64,000 nt of DNA from Cellulomonas sp. 73-92. GTDB lineage: Bacteria; Actinomycetota; Actinomycetes; Actinomycetales; Cellulomonadaceae. Below are positions 1 through 7,607 of this stretch, piece by piece. The translations under genes were made by a program, and so were the position numbers. The notes beneath the pieces were generated by a model. It was given only the letters and a program-made list of their open reading frames with translations, did no database searches and was not told the origin of the DNA. Every line of letters begins with the position of its first letter. The stretch's first letter is position 1. The DNA lies in NCBI RefSeq assembly GCF_001898175.1, contig NZ_MKTH01000008.1, positions 310,001 through 374,000 on the forward strand. Reading direction: 5' to 3'.

Positions 1-401
1 ACGCTGGCGAAGGTGGTGGTGATCGTCATCGTCGTGCCGCCGTACGCCTCCGCCATGCGGGCGCTCAGCCGCATCGCGGGCGGCATGCCCGGTGGCGCCT
101 CGTCGGGCACGTCGCCGAAGCCCTCGTCGAACTCGAGGCCGGTGTGCGGCTCGATGGTCCGGAACCGGAACCACGCCGCGCTCTTCTCGCCCTCGGGGCT
201 CGTCATGACGTAGCGCGCCGCACCGCCGGGGACGAAGTCGTGCTCGAGGAACGTCGCGGGGTATCCCGGCGGGCCCCACCAGCGCTCGAGCTGGCGCCGG
301 TCCGCCCACAGCTCCCACACCCGCTCGGGCGGGGCGAACAGCTGGGACGTGATCGCGAGCGTCAGGGCCTGCGGGTCACGGGTGGTGTCGATCACGGCCA
401 T
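1..401 (-). CDS. SRPBCC/AHSA1-domain protein, C-terminus outside window
   Basis: The reading frame starts at an ATG at 401 and runs off the left edge (133 codons seen), so the C-terminus is missing. The visible part fits the AHSA1 branch of the START/Bet v 1 fold: FAPPERVWELW (residues 22-32), LERWWGPPGY (38-47) and a GGAARYVM strand (59-66). Family members bind small hydrophobic ligands; the ligand here cannot be told. AAGGAGG lies 6 nt before the start. The gene follows an ArsR-type regulator by 24 nt on the same strand, an arrangement common in actinobacteria where the repressor is thought to control the SRPBCC gene. Family assignment is firm, function is open. Confidence 0.85.
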   Translation of the reverse strand, partial: MAVIDTTRDPQALTLAITSQLFAPPERVWELWADRRQLERWWGPPGYPATFLEHDFVPGGAARYVMTSPEGEKSAAWFRFRTIEPHTGLEFDEGFGDVPDEAPPGMPPAMRLSARMAEAYGGTTMTITTTFAS

Positions 402-425
402 GGCATGCCTCCTTCGTCGGTCTGT

Positions 426-761
426 TCAGCGGTCGTCGGCGAGGATCGCGTCCATCCGCTCGAGGCGGCCTCGCCAGATCTCCTCGTACTGCCCCAGCAG
501 CCGGTTGGCCGCACGGACGGTGTCGACGGAGCCGCGGACCAGCTGTTCGCGACCCCTCCGCTCCTTGGTGACGAGCGCGGCGCGCTCGAGCACGGCGACG
601 TGCTTCTGGACCGCGGCGAAGCTCATGGCGTACCGCGCGGCGAGCGCCGAGACGCTCGCCTCCTGCCGCAGGACGCGCGTGAGGATGTCCCGCCGCGTCG
701 CGTCCGCCAGCGCGGCGAACAGGCGGTCGACCTCGTCCTGGTTCAGAAGATCTACAACCAC
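426..761 (-). CDS. ArsR-family winged-helix regulator
   Basis: Small DNA-binding repressor of 111 residues. The start of the winged helix is the ADATRRDIL stretch (about 19-27), and the helix-turn-helix covers about 35-63 with recognition helix SFAAVQKHVAVL. There are no cysteines, so a metal-sensing role like true ArsR/SmtB is unlikely. It belongs to the non-metal subgroup that pairs with AHSA1 proteins, and such a gene follows 24 nt downstream. I chose the GTG at 761: no Shine-Dalgarno precedes it, and the codons around it form a perfect inverted repeat (753-770), so the transcript is probably leaderless and autoregulated. The stop of the upstream gene lies only 11 nt before the start codon. 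Confidence 0.85.
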   Translation of the reverse strand: MVVDLLNQDEVDRLFAALADATRRDILTRVLRQEASVSALAARYAMSFAAVQKHVAVLERAALVTKERRGREQLVRGSVDTVRAANRLLGQYEEIWRGRLERMDAILADDR

Positions 762-770
762 AAGGTTGTA
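753..770. promoter_or_regulatory. Inverted-repeat operator overlapping ArsR-type gene start
   Basis: TACAACC, spacer ACAA, GGTTGTA: perfect 7-bp arms that contain the regulator's GTG start codon (761-759). Placement and symmetry fit a dimeric winged-helix repressor binding site for autoregulation. This is inference from symmetry and position only. Confidence 0.6.
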
Positions 771-772
771 CG

Positions 773-2029
773 TTAGGTCGGGTTCTCCGCGCCCGCAAGG
801 CGTTCGGGCACGACGAGGTCCTCGGCCCATCGCCAGGTAGCCAGGGCCTGGTCGAGCACCGGCACCAAGGCCTCCTCGTCGACCCCGTGGGCGAGCGTGA
901 CCATCCAGGCTCGGCCTGCGTGGTCGAGGTGCGCCTGGTGCTCGATGCTCGCCTTCCCCACGGTGAATCGCCGACGCCACACCGGCCCCGCCGCGGTGTC
1001 CGCATGGAGCACCGGACCGGCCGGAGATCGCAGCGACCCGAGGGTCGGCCGCGCCGCATCGGCCATACGCTGCCCCGCCGACGCCGTGCCATCGGCGCTC
1101 TCGACGATCAGCGCAGCCTCGGCGGACAGCCTGACGACGGCCTCCGTGCGGCGACCGTCGAGCCGTGCCTCGCCGAGTGCCGGCAGCGCCGGTGCCGACG
1201 CCCCGAACGTCGCCACCGGGCACTCGGGCGGACCCACGGTGACGGTGACGTCCACGGCGAGCGGGTCGGCGGGAAGGTCGGGCCACGCCTCTGGCTCGCG
1301 GGCCGGCCTGCCGGCGTCCTCGATCCATCGCCAGGTGGCCAGCACCGCGTCGACGACGCCGGACATCCAGGACTGGGGGCTCTGCCCGATCACACCGATC
1401 GCGAAGGCCCAGCCACCGTGGTCGACGTGCGTGTCGACGAGGAACGACGTGTCCGTGGTGAGGACGTGCCGCCAGGCCGGCCCTGCGGGCGTGTCGATCG
1501 CGAAGACGTCGCCGTGCGGTTGCCAGCGGTCCGGAACGGCCCTGCGCGTCACCTGGCAGCGTTCGGCTGCGGGCCCGAGGACGTGACCGCCCCGCACCGA
1601 CCCGACCCTCCCGAAGCAGACGACGTTGATCGCCGTGCCGGGCGCCAACCGCAGCTGGGCGTCCGTGCGTGCGCCGTCCGACTGGAGCCGCGCGTCGGGC
1701 TCGGCTGCGCAGGGTGCAGCGAAACGCTCGCCGGGTCGACCGTCGCCGAGCGGGGGGACGACGATCGGGCAGCTGAGCGCGTAGACGTCGGTGGGGAAGG
1801 CCGAGGGCGCCTTCCCGATCCGACCGAAGAGCGGGAACGCCTGTCGAGCCTTCGCGGCGGCCTCGGCGCGGAGCTCCGGCCGGCCGCGCGTCGCGATCCG
1901 CGTCATCTTGGCCCGCAGCATCAGCCGCCCGACCACGTGGAGCGCCGGGAAGACGAGCACGAAGAACACCAGGAGCTTCGCACTGTCGGCGAGCCCCCAG
2001 CCCGTGTCGGGCGCCAGTCCAGCGGTCAC
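773..2029 (-). CDS. Membrane-anchored protein of unknown function with internal duplication
   Basis: I do not recognise a family. The protein has about 418 residues. One hydrophobic segment near the N-terminus (KLLVFFVLVFPALHVVGRL, about 18-36) should act as a membrane anchor or uncleaved signal; the rest is soluble. Two related blocks occur at about 185-238 and 350-404. Each begins GPxWR, contains a DHxGxAxxIxxxG-like core and ends in the identical hexapeptide LATWRW, which suggests duplication of a domain. A GTG at 2038 is also possible, but it directly abuts the GGAGGGG ribosome site; the GTG at 2029 has a normal 9-nt spacing, so I prefer it. It is 60 nt downstream of tsaD on the same strand. 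Confidence 0.7.
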   Translation of the reverse strand: MTAGLAPDTGWGLADSAKLLVFFVLVFPALHVVGRLMLRAKMTRIATRGRPELRAEAAAKARQAFPLFGRIGKAPSAFPTDVYALSCPIVVPPLGDGRPGERFAAPCAAEPDARLQSDGARTDAQLRLAPGTAINVVCFGRVGSVRGGHVLGPAAERCQVTRRAVPDRWQPHGDVFAIDTPAGPAWRHVLTTDTSFLVDTHVDHGGWAFAIGVIGQSPQSWMSGVVDAVLATWRWIEDAGRPAREPEAWPDLPADPLAVDVTVTVGPPECPVATFGASAPALPALGEARLDGRRTEAVVRLSAEAALIVESADGTASAGQRMADAARPTLGSLRSPAGPVLHADTAAGPVWRRRFTVGKASIEHQAHLDHAGRAWMVTLAHGVDEEALVPVLDQALATWRWAEDLVVPERLAGAENPT

Positions 2030-2089
2030 GCGGGCCACCCCTCCCCCATGGCTATGCCATCGGCCGGCGGGAGAACGTCCTTGACCGGG

Positions 2090-3133
2090 CTAGAGCAGGA
2101 CGGTCGTCAACGGCATCGACGAGTCGACCGGCAGGTCGAGCGCCGAGGGCGGCAGCCCCCGGCGGACCACGGCCGAGCCGAGCGCTGCGATCATCGCGCC
2201 GTTGTCGGTGCAGAACCGGATCGGCGGGATGCGCAGCGTCAGCCCGGCCTCGGCGCACCGCTTCGCCGCCATCTCGCGCAGCTGCGAGTTGGCCGAGAAG
2301 CCGCCGCCGACGACGAGCGTGTCGACCCCGTGGGCGCGGCAGGCCGCGATCGCCTTCGCCGTCAGGACGTCGGCCACCGCGGCGGCGAACGAGGCCGAGA
2401 CGTCGTTGAGCGGGATGTCCAGCCCGGCGTCCTGGCGGGCCTCCACCCACCGGGCCACGGCCGTCTTGAGCCCAGAGAACGAGAAGTCCGTCGCGTGGTC
2501 GGCCTGGTCCTTGGCCGCGGTCAGGCCGCGCGGGAACCGGATCGCCTCCGGATTGCCCTCCCGCGCCAGTCGGTCGATGTGCGGGCCGCCCGGGTAGGGC
2601 AGGCCCAGCAGCCGGCCGACCTTGTCGAACGCCTCCCCCGCCGCGTCGTCGAGCGTGGAGCCCAGCTCGGTGACGTTGACGGTGTCGTCGATGAGCAGGA
2701 GCGACGAGTGGCCGCCCGAGACCACCAGCGCCATGACACGCGACGGGAACGGCCCGTCGACGAGCTCGTCGACCACGGCATGGCCGATGACGTGGTTGAT
2801 CCCGTAGAGCGGCTTGTCGAGCGCGACCGCGAGCGCCTTGGCCGCCGACGCGCCGACGGTGAGCGGGCCGACCAGGCCCGGCCCGGCGGTCACGGCGATC
2901 GCGTCGACGTCGGCGAGCGCGACGCCGGCGGTGGCCAGGGCGCGCTCGATCGTCGGGACCATCGCCTCGAGGTGGGCGCGCGACGCGATCTCCGGGATGA
3001 TCCCGCCGAACCGCGCGTGCTCGTCGACGGACGAGGCGACGGCGTCCACCAGCAGCTCGTAGCCGCGGACGAGGCCGACGCCGGTCTCGTCGCAGGAGGT
3101 CTCGATGCCCAGGACGAGCGGCTCGGCGGTCAT
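2090..3133 (-). CDS. tsaD: tRNA N6-adenosine threonylcarbamoyltransferase TsaD
   Basis: TsaD transfers the threonylcarbamoyl group from TC-AMP to A37 of ANN-decoding tRNAs, working with TsaB and TsaE in the cytoplasm. The 347-residue length is normal. Seen in the sequence: [10 protein letters not shown] (9-18) of the ASKHA fold, the metal-binding HVIGH motif (114-118), and [10 protein letters not shown] in the middle. The partner genes tsaE, tsaB and rimI are upstream on the same strand, but here rimI and tsaD are separated by a sulfurtransferase and an oppositely oriented nitroreductase, so tsaD must have its own promoter. A TATCCT hexamer 8 nt before the ATG fits a leaderless start. Confidence 0.96.
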   Translation of the reverse strand: MTAEPLVLGIETSCDETGVGLVRGYELLVDAVASSVDEHARFGGIIPEIASRAHLEAMVPTIERALATAGVALADVDAIAVTAGPGLVGPLTVGASAAKALAVALDKPLYGINHVIGHAVVDELVDGPFPSRVMALVVSGGHSSLLLIDDTVNVTELGSTLDDAAGEAFDKVGRLLGLPYPGGPHIDRLAREGNPEAIRFPRGLTAAKDQADHATDFSFSGLKTAVARWVEARQDAGLDIPLNDVSASFAAAVADVLTAKAIAACRAHGVDTLVVGGGFSANSQLREMAAKRCAEAGLTLRIPPIRFCTDNGAMIAALGSAVVRRGLPPSALDLPVDSSMPLTTVLL

Positions 3134-3141
3134 GGGGCCCC

Positions 3142-3147
3142 AGGATA
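3142..3147 (-). promoter_or_regulatory. Putative -10 box for leaderless tsaD
   Basis: TATCCT on the minus strand, 8 nt before the tsaD ATG at 3133, with no Shine-Dalgarno between them. This fits the actinobacterial leaderless arrangement (TANNNT 6-8 nt before the start). No clear -35 is visible. Confidence 0.45.
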
Positions 3148-3214
3148 GGTGCCGACCGCCCGTGTGACCGATGTCACCAGCCCGCGGGACGAGACATGGG
3201 ATGCTTTCATAGTG

Positions 3215-3228
3215 ATTGATAGTTCAAT
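3215..3228. promoter_or_regulatory. Inverted repeat ATTGA-TAGT-TCAAT before nitroreductase gene
   Basis: A 5-bp-arm palindrome in a locally AT-rich patch, ending 7 nt before the GTG start at 3235. TTGA-N4-TCAA symmetry resembles operators of MarR-family repressors, but no MarR gene is nearby, so any regulator would act in trans. It may overlap the -10 region. Confidence 0.45.
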
Positions 3229-3234
3229 GATCTC

Positions 3235-3858
3235 GTGACGATCGAGCTCTCCGCCCTGCCCACCGATACCCGCATCGACGACGCCACCGCGGACCTGCTG
3301 TTCCGCGAGGCGCGCACCGTCCGCACGTTCGCCGAGGGCGAGGTGACCGACGAGCAGCTCGAGGCGGCCTACGACCTCGCCAAGTGGGGCCCGACGGCGG
3401 TGAACTTCACGCCGCTGCGCCTGCTCGTCGTGCGCACGCCCGAGGCGCGCCGCCGCTTGGCCGACCACATGAGCGAGGGCAACGTCGAGCGCGTGCTCAC
3501 GGCGCCCGTGTCGCTCGTCCTGGCGGCCGACACCCGGTTCCACCAGCACATCCCCACGCTCGCCCCGCACATGACCGCCATGGTCGGCATGCTCGAGGGC
3601 AACGACGAGCAGCGGCGGGCGTTCGCCACCAACAACTCGTGGCTGCAGGCCGGGTACCTCATCCTCGCGCTGCGCGCGGTCGGCCTCGCGGCCGGGCCGA
3701 TGGCCATCGCGGACGCCGCCGGCGTCGACGAGGACCTGCTGGCCGGCACCGGCTGGACGTCCCTCCTCGTGGTGAACGTCGCGCAGGCCGAGGGTTCGGG
3801 CACGACGTTCCCGCGCGCCGCCCGGCTCGGCTGGGACCAGGCGACGACGACCGTCTGA
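3235..3858 (+). CDS. Nitroreductase-family flavoprotein, RutE/HadB type (probable malonic semialdehyde reductase)
   Basis: A 207-residue FMN-dependent oxidoreductase of the nitroreductase fold. Seen: FREARTVRTF (about 19-28), the FMN-phosphate-binding arginine region at the N-terminus; AKWGPTAVNFTPLRLLVV (about 48-65); and GLAAGPMAIADAAGVD near residue 155, typical of the RutE/HadB group. RutE reduces malonic semialdehyde to 3-hydroxypropionate in pyrimidine breakdown, but no other rut gene is here, so substrate is inference. The GTG at 3235 is the first start after an in-frame stop. No ribosome site precedes it; the upstream stretch holds the palindrome at 3215-3228. It lies between tsaD and the sulfurtransferase, convergent with the latter (6 nt between the ends). 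Confidence 0.82.
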   Translation: MTIELSALPTDTRIDDATADLLFREARTVRTFAEGEVTDEQLEAAYDLAKWGPTAVNFTPLRLLVVRTPEARRRLADHMSEGNVERVLTAPVSLVLAADTRFHQHIPTLAPHMTAMVGMLEGNDEQRRAFATNNSWLQAGYLILALRAVGLAAGPMAIADAAGVDEDLLAGTGWTSLLVVNVAQAEGSGTTFPRAARLGWDQATTTV

Positions 3859-3864
3859 CCGCCG

Positions 3865-4677
3865 CTACGGCCTGTCGCCGGTCGCCACCGGCCGTGCCGG
3901 GTCGTTCGACCACGCCGACCACGACCCGGGGTACAGGGCCGCCTCCGCGCCGATCGCGGCGAGCGCGGCGATCTCGTGGGCGGCGGTGACGCCCGACCCG
4001 CAGTACACCGCCACGGCGCCGACGAGGCCCGCGAACCGCGCCCGCAGCGCCTCGTCGGGCAGGAACCGGCCGTCGTCGTCGACGTTGCCCGCCGTCGGGA
4101 CGCTGACCGCGCCGGGGATGTGCCCCGCGCGCGGGTCGACCGGCTCGACGACCCCCGCGTACCGCTCGGCGGCACGGGCGTCGAGGAGCGTGCCGGGCCA
4201 CGCCGCGGCCTCGTCGGCCGTCACGGTGGCCATCGCACCCGGACGCACCACGAGGTCACCCGGTTCGGCGGTCACCTCCCCCGCCTCCAGCGACAGGCCC
4301 GCCGCCGTCCAGGCCGCCAGCCCGCCGTCGAGCAGCCGCACCGAGGCGACGCCGGCCCAGCGCAGCAGCCACCAGGCGCGGGCGGCCGAGGTGCCGGCGA
4401 CGTCGTCGTACACGACGACCGACGACCCCTCACACACCCCCCACCGCCGGGCGGCCGCCTCGAGGTCGCCGACCGCCGGCAGCGGGTGGCGCCCGGCCAG
4501 GGGCGACGGTGGCGCCGCCAGCTCGGCCTCGAGGTCGACGTACACCGCTCCCGGCAGGTGCCCGACGAGGTAGCGCTCGTGCGACTCGTCGCGCGTGCGC
4601 CGCAAGGCCCACCGCACGTCGAGCAGCACCGGTGGTTCGTCGTCCGTGAGCGCGGCCGCCAGCTCCTCGGCGGTCAC
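3865..4677 (-). CDS. Thiosulfate/3-mercaptopyruvate sulfurtransferase (two rhodanese domains)
   Basis: A 270-residue tandem rhodanese. The N-terminal domain (about 3-130) has Asp in place of the catalytic Cys (YDDVAGTSAAR, 90-100), as expected for the inactive half. The C-terminal domain (about 150-268) carries the persulfide-forming Cys226 in CGSGVTA. The loop CGSGVTA is more like 3-mercaptopyruvate sulfurtransferases than thiosulfate enzymes, but the substrate is not certain. Two GTGs compete; the one at 4677 lies 8 nt after GGGGAG, while the one at 4683 almost touches it, so I use 4677. The gene directly follows rimI, probably in one operon, although it is not a usual member of the tsa-rimI cluster. 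Confidence 0.87.
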   Translation of the reverse strand: MTAEELAAALTDDEPPVLLDVRWALRRTRDESHERYLVGHLPGAVYVDLEAELAAPPSPLAGRHPLPAVGDLEAAARRWGVCEGSSVVVYDDVAGTSAARAWWLLRWAGVASVRLLDGGLAAWTAAGLSLEAGEVTAEPGDLVVRPGAMATVTADEAAAWPGTLLDARAAERYAGVVEPVDPRAGHIPGAVSVPTAGNVDDDGRFLPDEALRARFAGLVGAVAVYCGSGVTAAHEIAALAAIGAEAALYPGSWSAWSNDPARPVATGDRP

Positions 4678-4691
4678 CAGCACCTCTCCCC

Positions 4692-5165
4692 TCACACGTC
4701 CTCCAGCGGCAGCCGCATCGTGTACGCGTCGATGTTGCCCGGCTGGTAGTACGCGCGCCGGCGCCCGAGCATGACGAAGCCCATCGACTCGTACAGGTGG
4801 ATCGCCGGGGCGTTGTCGACCCGCACCTCGAGCAGCACCTGCGCGGCGCCGACCTCGCGCGCGTGCCCGACGAGCGCGGTCAGCAGCCGACGGCCGAGCC
4901 CGTGCCCCTGGTGGGCGGCGTCGACGGCGATGGTCATCACCTGGGCGTCGTAGCCGTCGAACCAGATCCCGGCGTAGCCGACGAGGGCACCGTCGGCGGC
5001 ACGCTCGGCCCCGAGGTACCACCGGCCGTCCGCCACGATCTCCTCGGCGAAGGACGCCCGGGACCACGCGGCGGCGTCGAAGAGGGTGCGCTCCAGGCGG
5101 TCGAGCTGGTCGAGGTCGGAGGCGACCAGCGGCCGCACGACGACCTCGACGCCCGGGACCGTCAC
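4692..5165 (-). CDS. rimI: Ribosomal protein S18-alanine N-acetyltransferase RimI
   Basis: A GNAT acetyltransferase of 157 residues that in other bacteria acetylates the N-terminal alanine of ribosomal protein S18, and perhaps EF-Tu or other proteins. Seen: the acetyl-CoA pyrophosphate loop QGHGLGR (86-92), VDNAPAIHLYESMGF (116-130) and the RRAYYQPG segment with conserved tyrosines near 139-140. The assignment is supported by the position after tsaB, the usual order tsaE-tsaB-rimI. The start is a GTG at 5165, 16 nt after the tsaB stop. Confidence 0.9.
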   Translation of the reverse strand: MTVPGVEVVVRPLVASDLDQLDRLERTLFDAAAWSRASFAEEIVADGRWYLGAERAADGALVGYAGIWFDGYDAQVMTIAVDAAHQGHGLGRRLLTALVGHAREVGAAQVLLEVRVDNAPAIHLYESMGFVMLGRRRAYYQPGNIDAYTMRLPLEDV

Positions 5166-5181
5166 GCGGGTGTCCCGTGGC

Positions 5182-5865
5182 TCACGTCAGGACCCTCTTG
5201 GCGCCCGCGTGCGGCTCCGCGTCGGGGCGGCGGAGGTAGAGCGGTTCCGTCGGCAGCGGCTGGCCGGCCGCGGCGCGGGCCACCGCCAGGCGGGCGAGGT
5301 CCGCGGGGTCGGGGTCGAGGACGGTGGGCTCGCCGGCCAGCCCCAGCGTGGTGGCGTGGAGCAGCGCGCCGCGGCCGACGACGAGCGCTCCGTCCAGCCT
5401 TCCGGAGGCCCGCAGCTCCGCGGGGGCGGCGATGTCCGGTCCCGCCAGCGCCGTCAGGCCCCCGGGTGCCGCCTCGTAGGCGGCCCAGTAGACCTCGCGC
5501 CGCCGCGCGTCGCTGACGGCGACGACACGGGTGCCGGGGGCGGCCCCGGCCACGGCGCCGGCGGCGAGGGCGTCGAGCGAGGGCACGCCCCACACGGGGA
5601 CGCCCAGGGCGAGGCCGAACGTGCGGGCCGTGACGAGCCCGACGCGCAGGCCGGTGAACGGCGCGGGCCCGGTGCCGGCGACGATCGCGGTGAGCGCGCG
5701 CCGGTCCACGCCGGCCTCGGCGAGGGTCGCGGTGATCATCGGCGCGAGCAGCTCGGCGTGGCGGCGGGGCTGTGCCGACGAGGCGGCGGCCAGCACGTCG
5801 CGGGCGTCGTCGGAGAGCACCGCGACCGCCACGGCGGACGACGTGTCCAGGGCGAGGATCGGCAC
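5182..5865 (-). CDS. tsaB: tRNA threonylcarbamoyladenosine biosynthesis protein TsaB
   Basis: TsaB is the non-catalytic ASKHA-fold partner of TsaD and needed for t6A37 synthesis. The protein has 227 residues. It starts MPILALDTSSAVAVAVL, the phosphate-1-like strand of the fold, then contains ATLAEAGVDRRALTAIVAGTG and GPAPFTGLRVGLVTARTFG, which is characteristic of TsaB. It lies 4 nt downstream of tsaE and 16 nt upstream of rimI, so the three are surely co-transcribed. Confidence 0.94.
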   Translation of the reverse strand: MPILALDTSSAVAVAVLSDDARDVLAAASSAQPRRHAELLAPMITATLAEAGVDRRALTAIVAGTGPAPFTGLRVGLVTARTFGLALGVPVWGVPSLDALAAGAVAGAAPGTRVVAVSDARRREVYWAAYEAAPGGLTALAGPDIAAPAELRASGRLDGALVVGRGALLHATTLGLAGEPTVLDPDPADLARLAVARAAAGQPLPTEPLYLRRPDAEPHAGAKRVLT

Positions 5866-5869
5866 GGCC

Positions 5870-6403
5870 TCAGCCTGCCACGGGCTCGACGACGCCGACG
5901 CCGGGCAGCGCCACGCCCGCCCACCGGGGGCCGACCGCGACGACCTCCAGGACGCGCTCGCCCGCGTCGGCCGGCTCGTCGCCGGTGGGGTCGACGGCGC
6001 CGTGCGGGCGGTGCAGCGTCAGCTCCAGCCGGTCGTCGGACAGCGGCTCGACCCAGCCGCCGCCCCACTCGACCACCGTGACGGCCTCGTCCATCTCGGA
6101 CTCGAGGTCCAGTGCGGCGACCTCGTCGAACGAGCGCAGCCGGTACGCGTCGACGTGGACCAGCCAGGGGCCGCGGGTGCCGTCCTCACGCGGCAGCGGC
6201 GGGTGCTCACGGGCGATGATGAACGTCGGGCTCGCCACCTGGCCGCGCACGTGCAGGCCGGCGCCGATGCCCTGCGTCAGGGTCGTCTTGCCCGCGCCGA
6301 GGTCGCCGGTGAGCACGACGAGGTCGCCGGCGCGCAGCAGCGGCGCGAGGGCCTCGCCCCAGGCGCGCGTCGCCTCGGCGGTGGGCAGCGTCAGGGTGGC
6401 CAT
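5870..6403 (-). CDS. tsaE: tRNA threonylcarbamoyladenosine biosynthesis ATPase TsaE
   Basis: Small P-loop ATPase (177 residues) that drives turnover of the TsaBD complex in t6A synthesis. Walker A is GDLGAGKTT (33-41), followed by ASPTFIIAREH, VHVDAYRL and DEAVTVVEWGG, all typical. The ATG shares one base with the alr stop (TGATG), which points to translational coupling. The C-terminal 40 residues or so are a less conserved extension that ends four bases before tsaB. Confidence 0.95.
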   Translation of the reverse strand: MATLTLPTAEATRAWGEALAPLLRAGDLVVLTGDLGAGKTTLTQGIGAGLHVRGQVASPTFIIAREHPPLPREDGTRGPWLVHVDAYRLRSFDEVAALDLESEMDEAVTVVEWGGGWVEPLSDDRLELTLHRPHGAVDPTGDEPADAGERVLEVVAVGPRWAGVALPGVGVVEPVAG

Positions 6404-7545
6404 CAGTTCACGTACTCCCGGGGGATGCGGGCGCCGAGGCGCGTGGTGATCTCGTAGGAGATGGTGCCGGTGACGTCCGCCCAGTCCTGGGCGGTGGGGC
6501 CCGGGGCGCGCCCGAACAGCGTCACCACGTCGCCGGCCTGCTCGTCGGCCCCCGGCCCGAGGTCGAGGACGAACTGGTCCATGCAGACGCGCCCCGCGAT
6601 CCCGAGCCGGCGGCCACCGACCTGCACGGGTCCGCCGAGCCGGCCGGGCGTGCCGGACGCGTGACGCGGGATGCCGTCGGCGTAGCCGAGCGGCACGACA
6701 CCGAGCCGCGTGGCCCGGTCGGTGACGTACTGGTGGGCGTACGAGACACCCTGGCCGGCGCCGACGTCCTTGACCGTCGCCAGCCGGGCTTCGAGCGTCA
6801 TCGCCGGTGTCAGCCCGAACGCCTCCGGGCCGCCGAGCTGCGGCACCGGTGACAGGCCGTACACGGCGAGCCCCGGGCGGACGAGGTCGTAGTGGACCGC
6901 CGGGCGCGTCAGCGTCGCCGCGGAGTTGGCGATGTGGCGCACCTCGAGGTGCGCGCCCGCCGCCTCGACGGCCCGCACGGCGGCGTCGAAGACGTCCTCC
7001 TGCGCGCGGACGGTCGGGTGGTCGGGCTCGTCGGCGAAGGCGAAGTGCGACCAGACGCCGACCAGCTCGACCGCGCCCTCGGCCTGCGCCTCGAGCAGCG
7101 GCACGACGACCTCGTCGAGCGCGTCCGGCATGACGCCGTTGCGGCCGAGCCCGGTGTCGACCTTGAGGTGGACGCGTGCGGACCGGCCGGCCTCCCGCGC
7201 CGCCACGACCACCGCGCCCACGGCCCACGGCGCGGCGACCGACAGGTCGACGTCGGCCTCGATCGCCTCGCGCAGGGGCGCCCCGGGGGCGTACAGCCAG
7301 GCCAGGATCCGGGGGCCGACGACGCCCGCGGCGCGCAGCGCCAGCGCCTCGCTCACCTGGGCGGTGCCGAGCCAGGTCGCGCCGCCCTCGACCGCGGCGC
7401 GGGCCACCGGGACGAGCCCGTGCCCGTAGGCGTCCGCCTTGACGACCGCCATCACCTGCGCGGTCGACGCGTACCCGGCCAGCGCCGCGACGTTCCCGCG
7501 GATCGCGGCGAGGTCGACGACGGCGCGTGCGGGGTAGTCGCTCAC
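6403..7545 (-). CDS. alr: Alanine racemase
   Basis: PLP enzyme that interconverts L- and D-alanine for peptidoglycan synthesis. The catalytic lysine is K36 in AVVKADAYGHG, and the second catalytic residue is the tyrosine in GVSYAHQY near residue 265. Substrate residues VHLKVDTGLGRNG and VCMDQF are also present. Length is 380 residues from the GTG at 7545. An ATG at 7554 is in frame but directly touches GGGAGG, whereas 7545 lies 9 nt away, so 7545 is the better start. It is followed by tsaE (1-nt overlap) and preceded by nnrE/D, the usual actinobacterial order. Confidence 0.95.
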   Translation of the reverse strand: MSDYPARAVVDLAAIRGNVAALAGYASTAQVMAVVKADAYGHGLVPVARAAVEGGATWLGTAQVSEALALRAAGVVGPRILAWLYAPGAPLREAIEADVDLSVAAPWAVGAVVVAAREAGRSARVHLKVDTGLGRNGVMPDALDEVVVPLLEAQAEGAVELVGVWSHFAFADEPDHPTVRAQEDVFDAAVRAVEAAGAHLEVRHIANSAATLTRPAVHYDLVRPGLAVYGLSPVPQLGGPEAFGLTPAMTLEARLATVKDVGAGQGVSYAHQYVTDRATRLGVVPLGYADGIPRHASGTPGRLGGPVQVGGRRLGIAGRVCMDQFVLDLGPGADEQAGDVVTLFGRAPGPTAQDWADVTGTISYEITTRLGARIPREYVN

Positions 7546-7607
7546 GCGGGCCATCCTCCCACCGCGACCCGGCCGGCCCCCGGCTCGTCCGCCCCCAGCG
7601 GGCGCGC

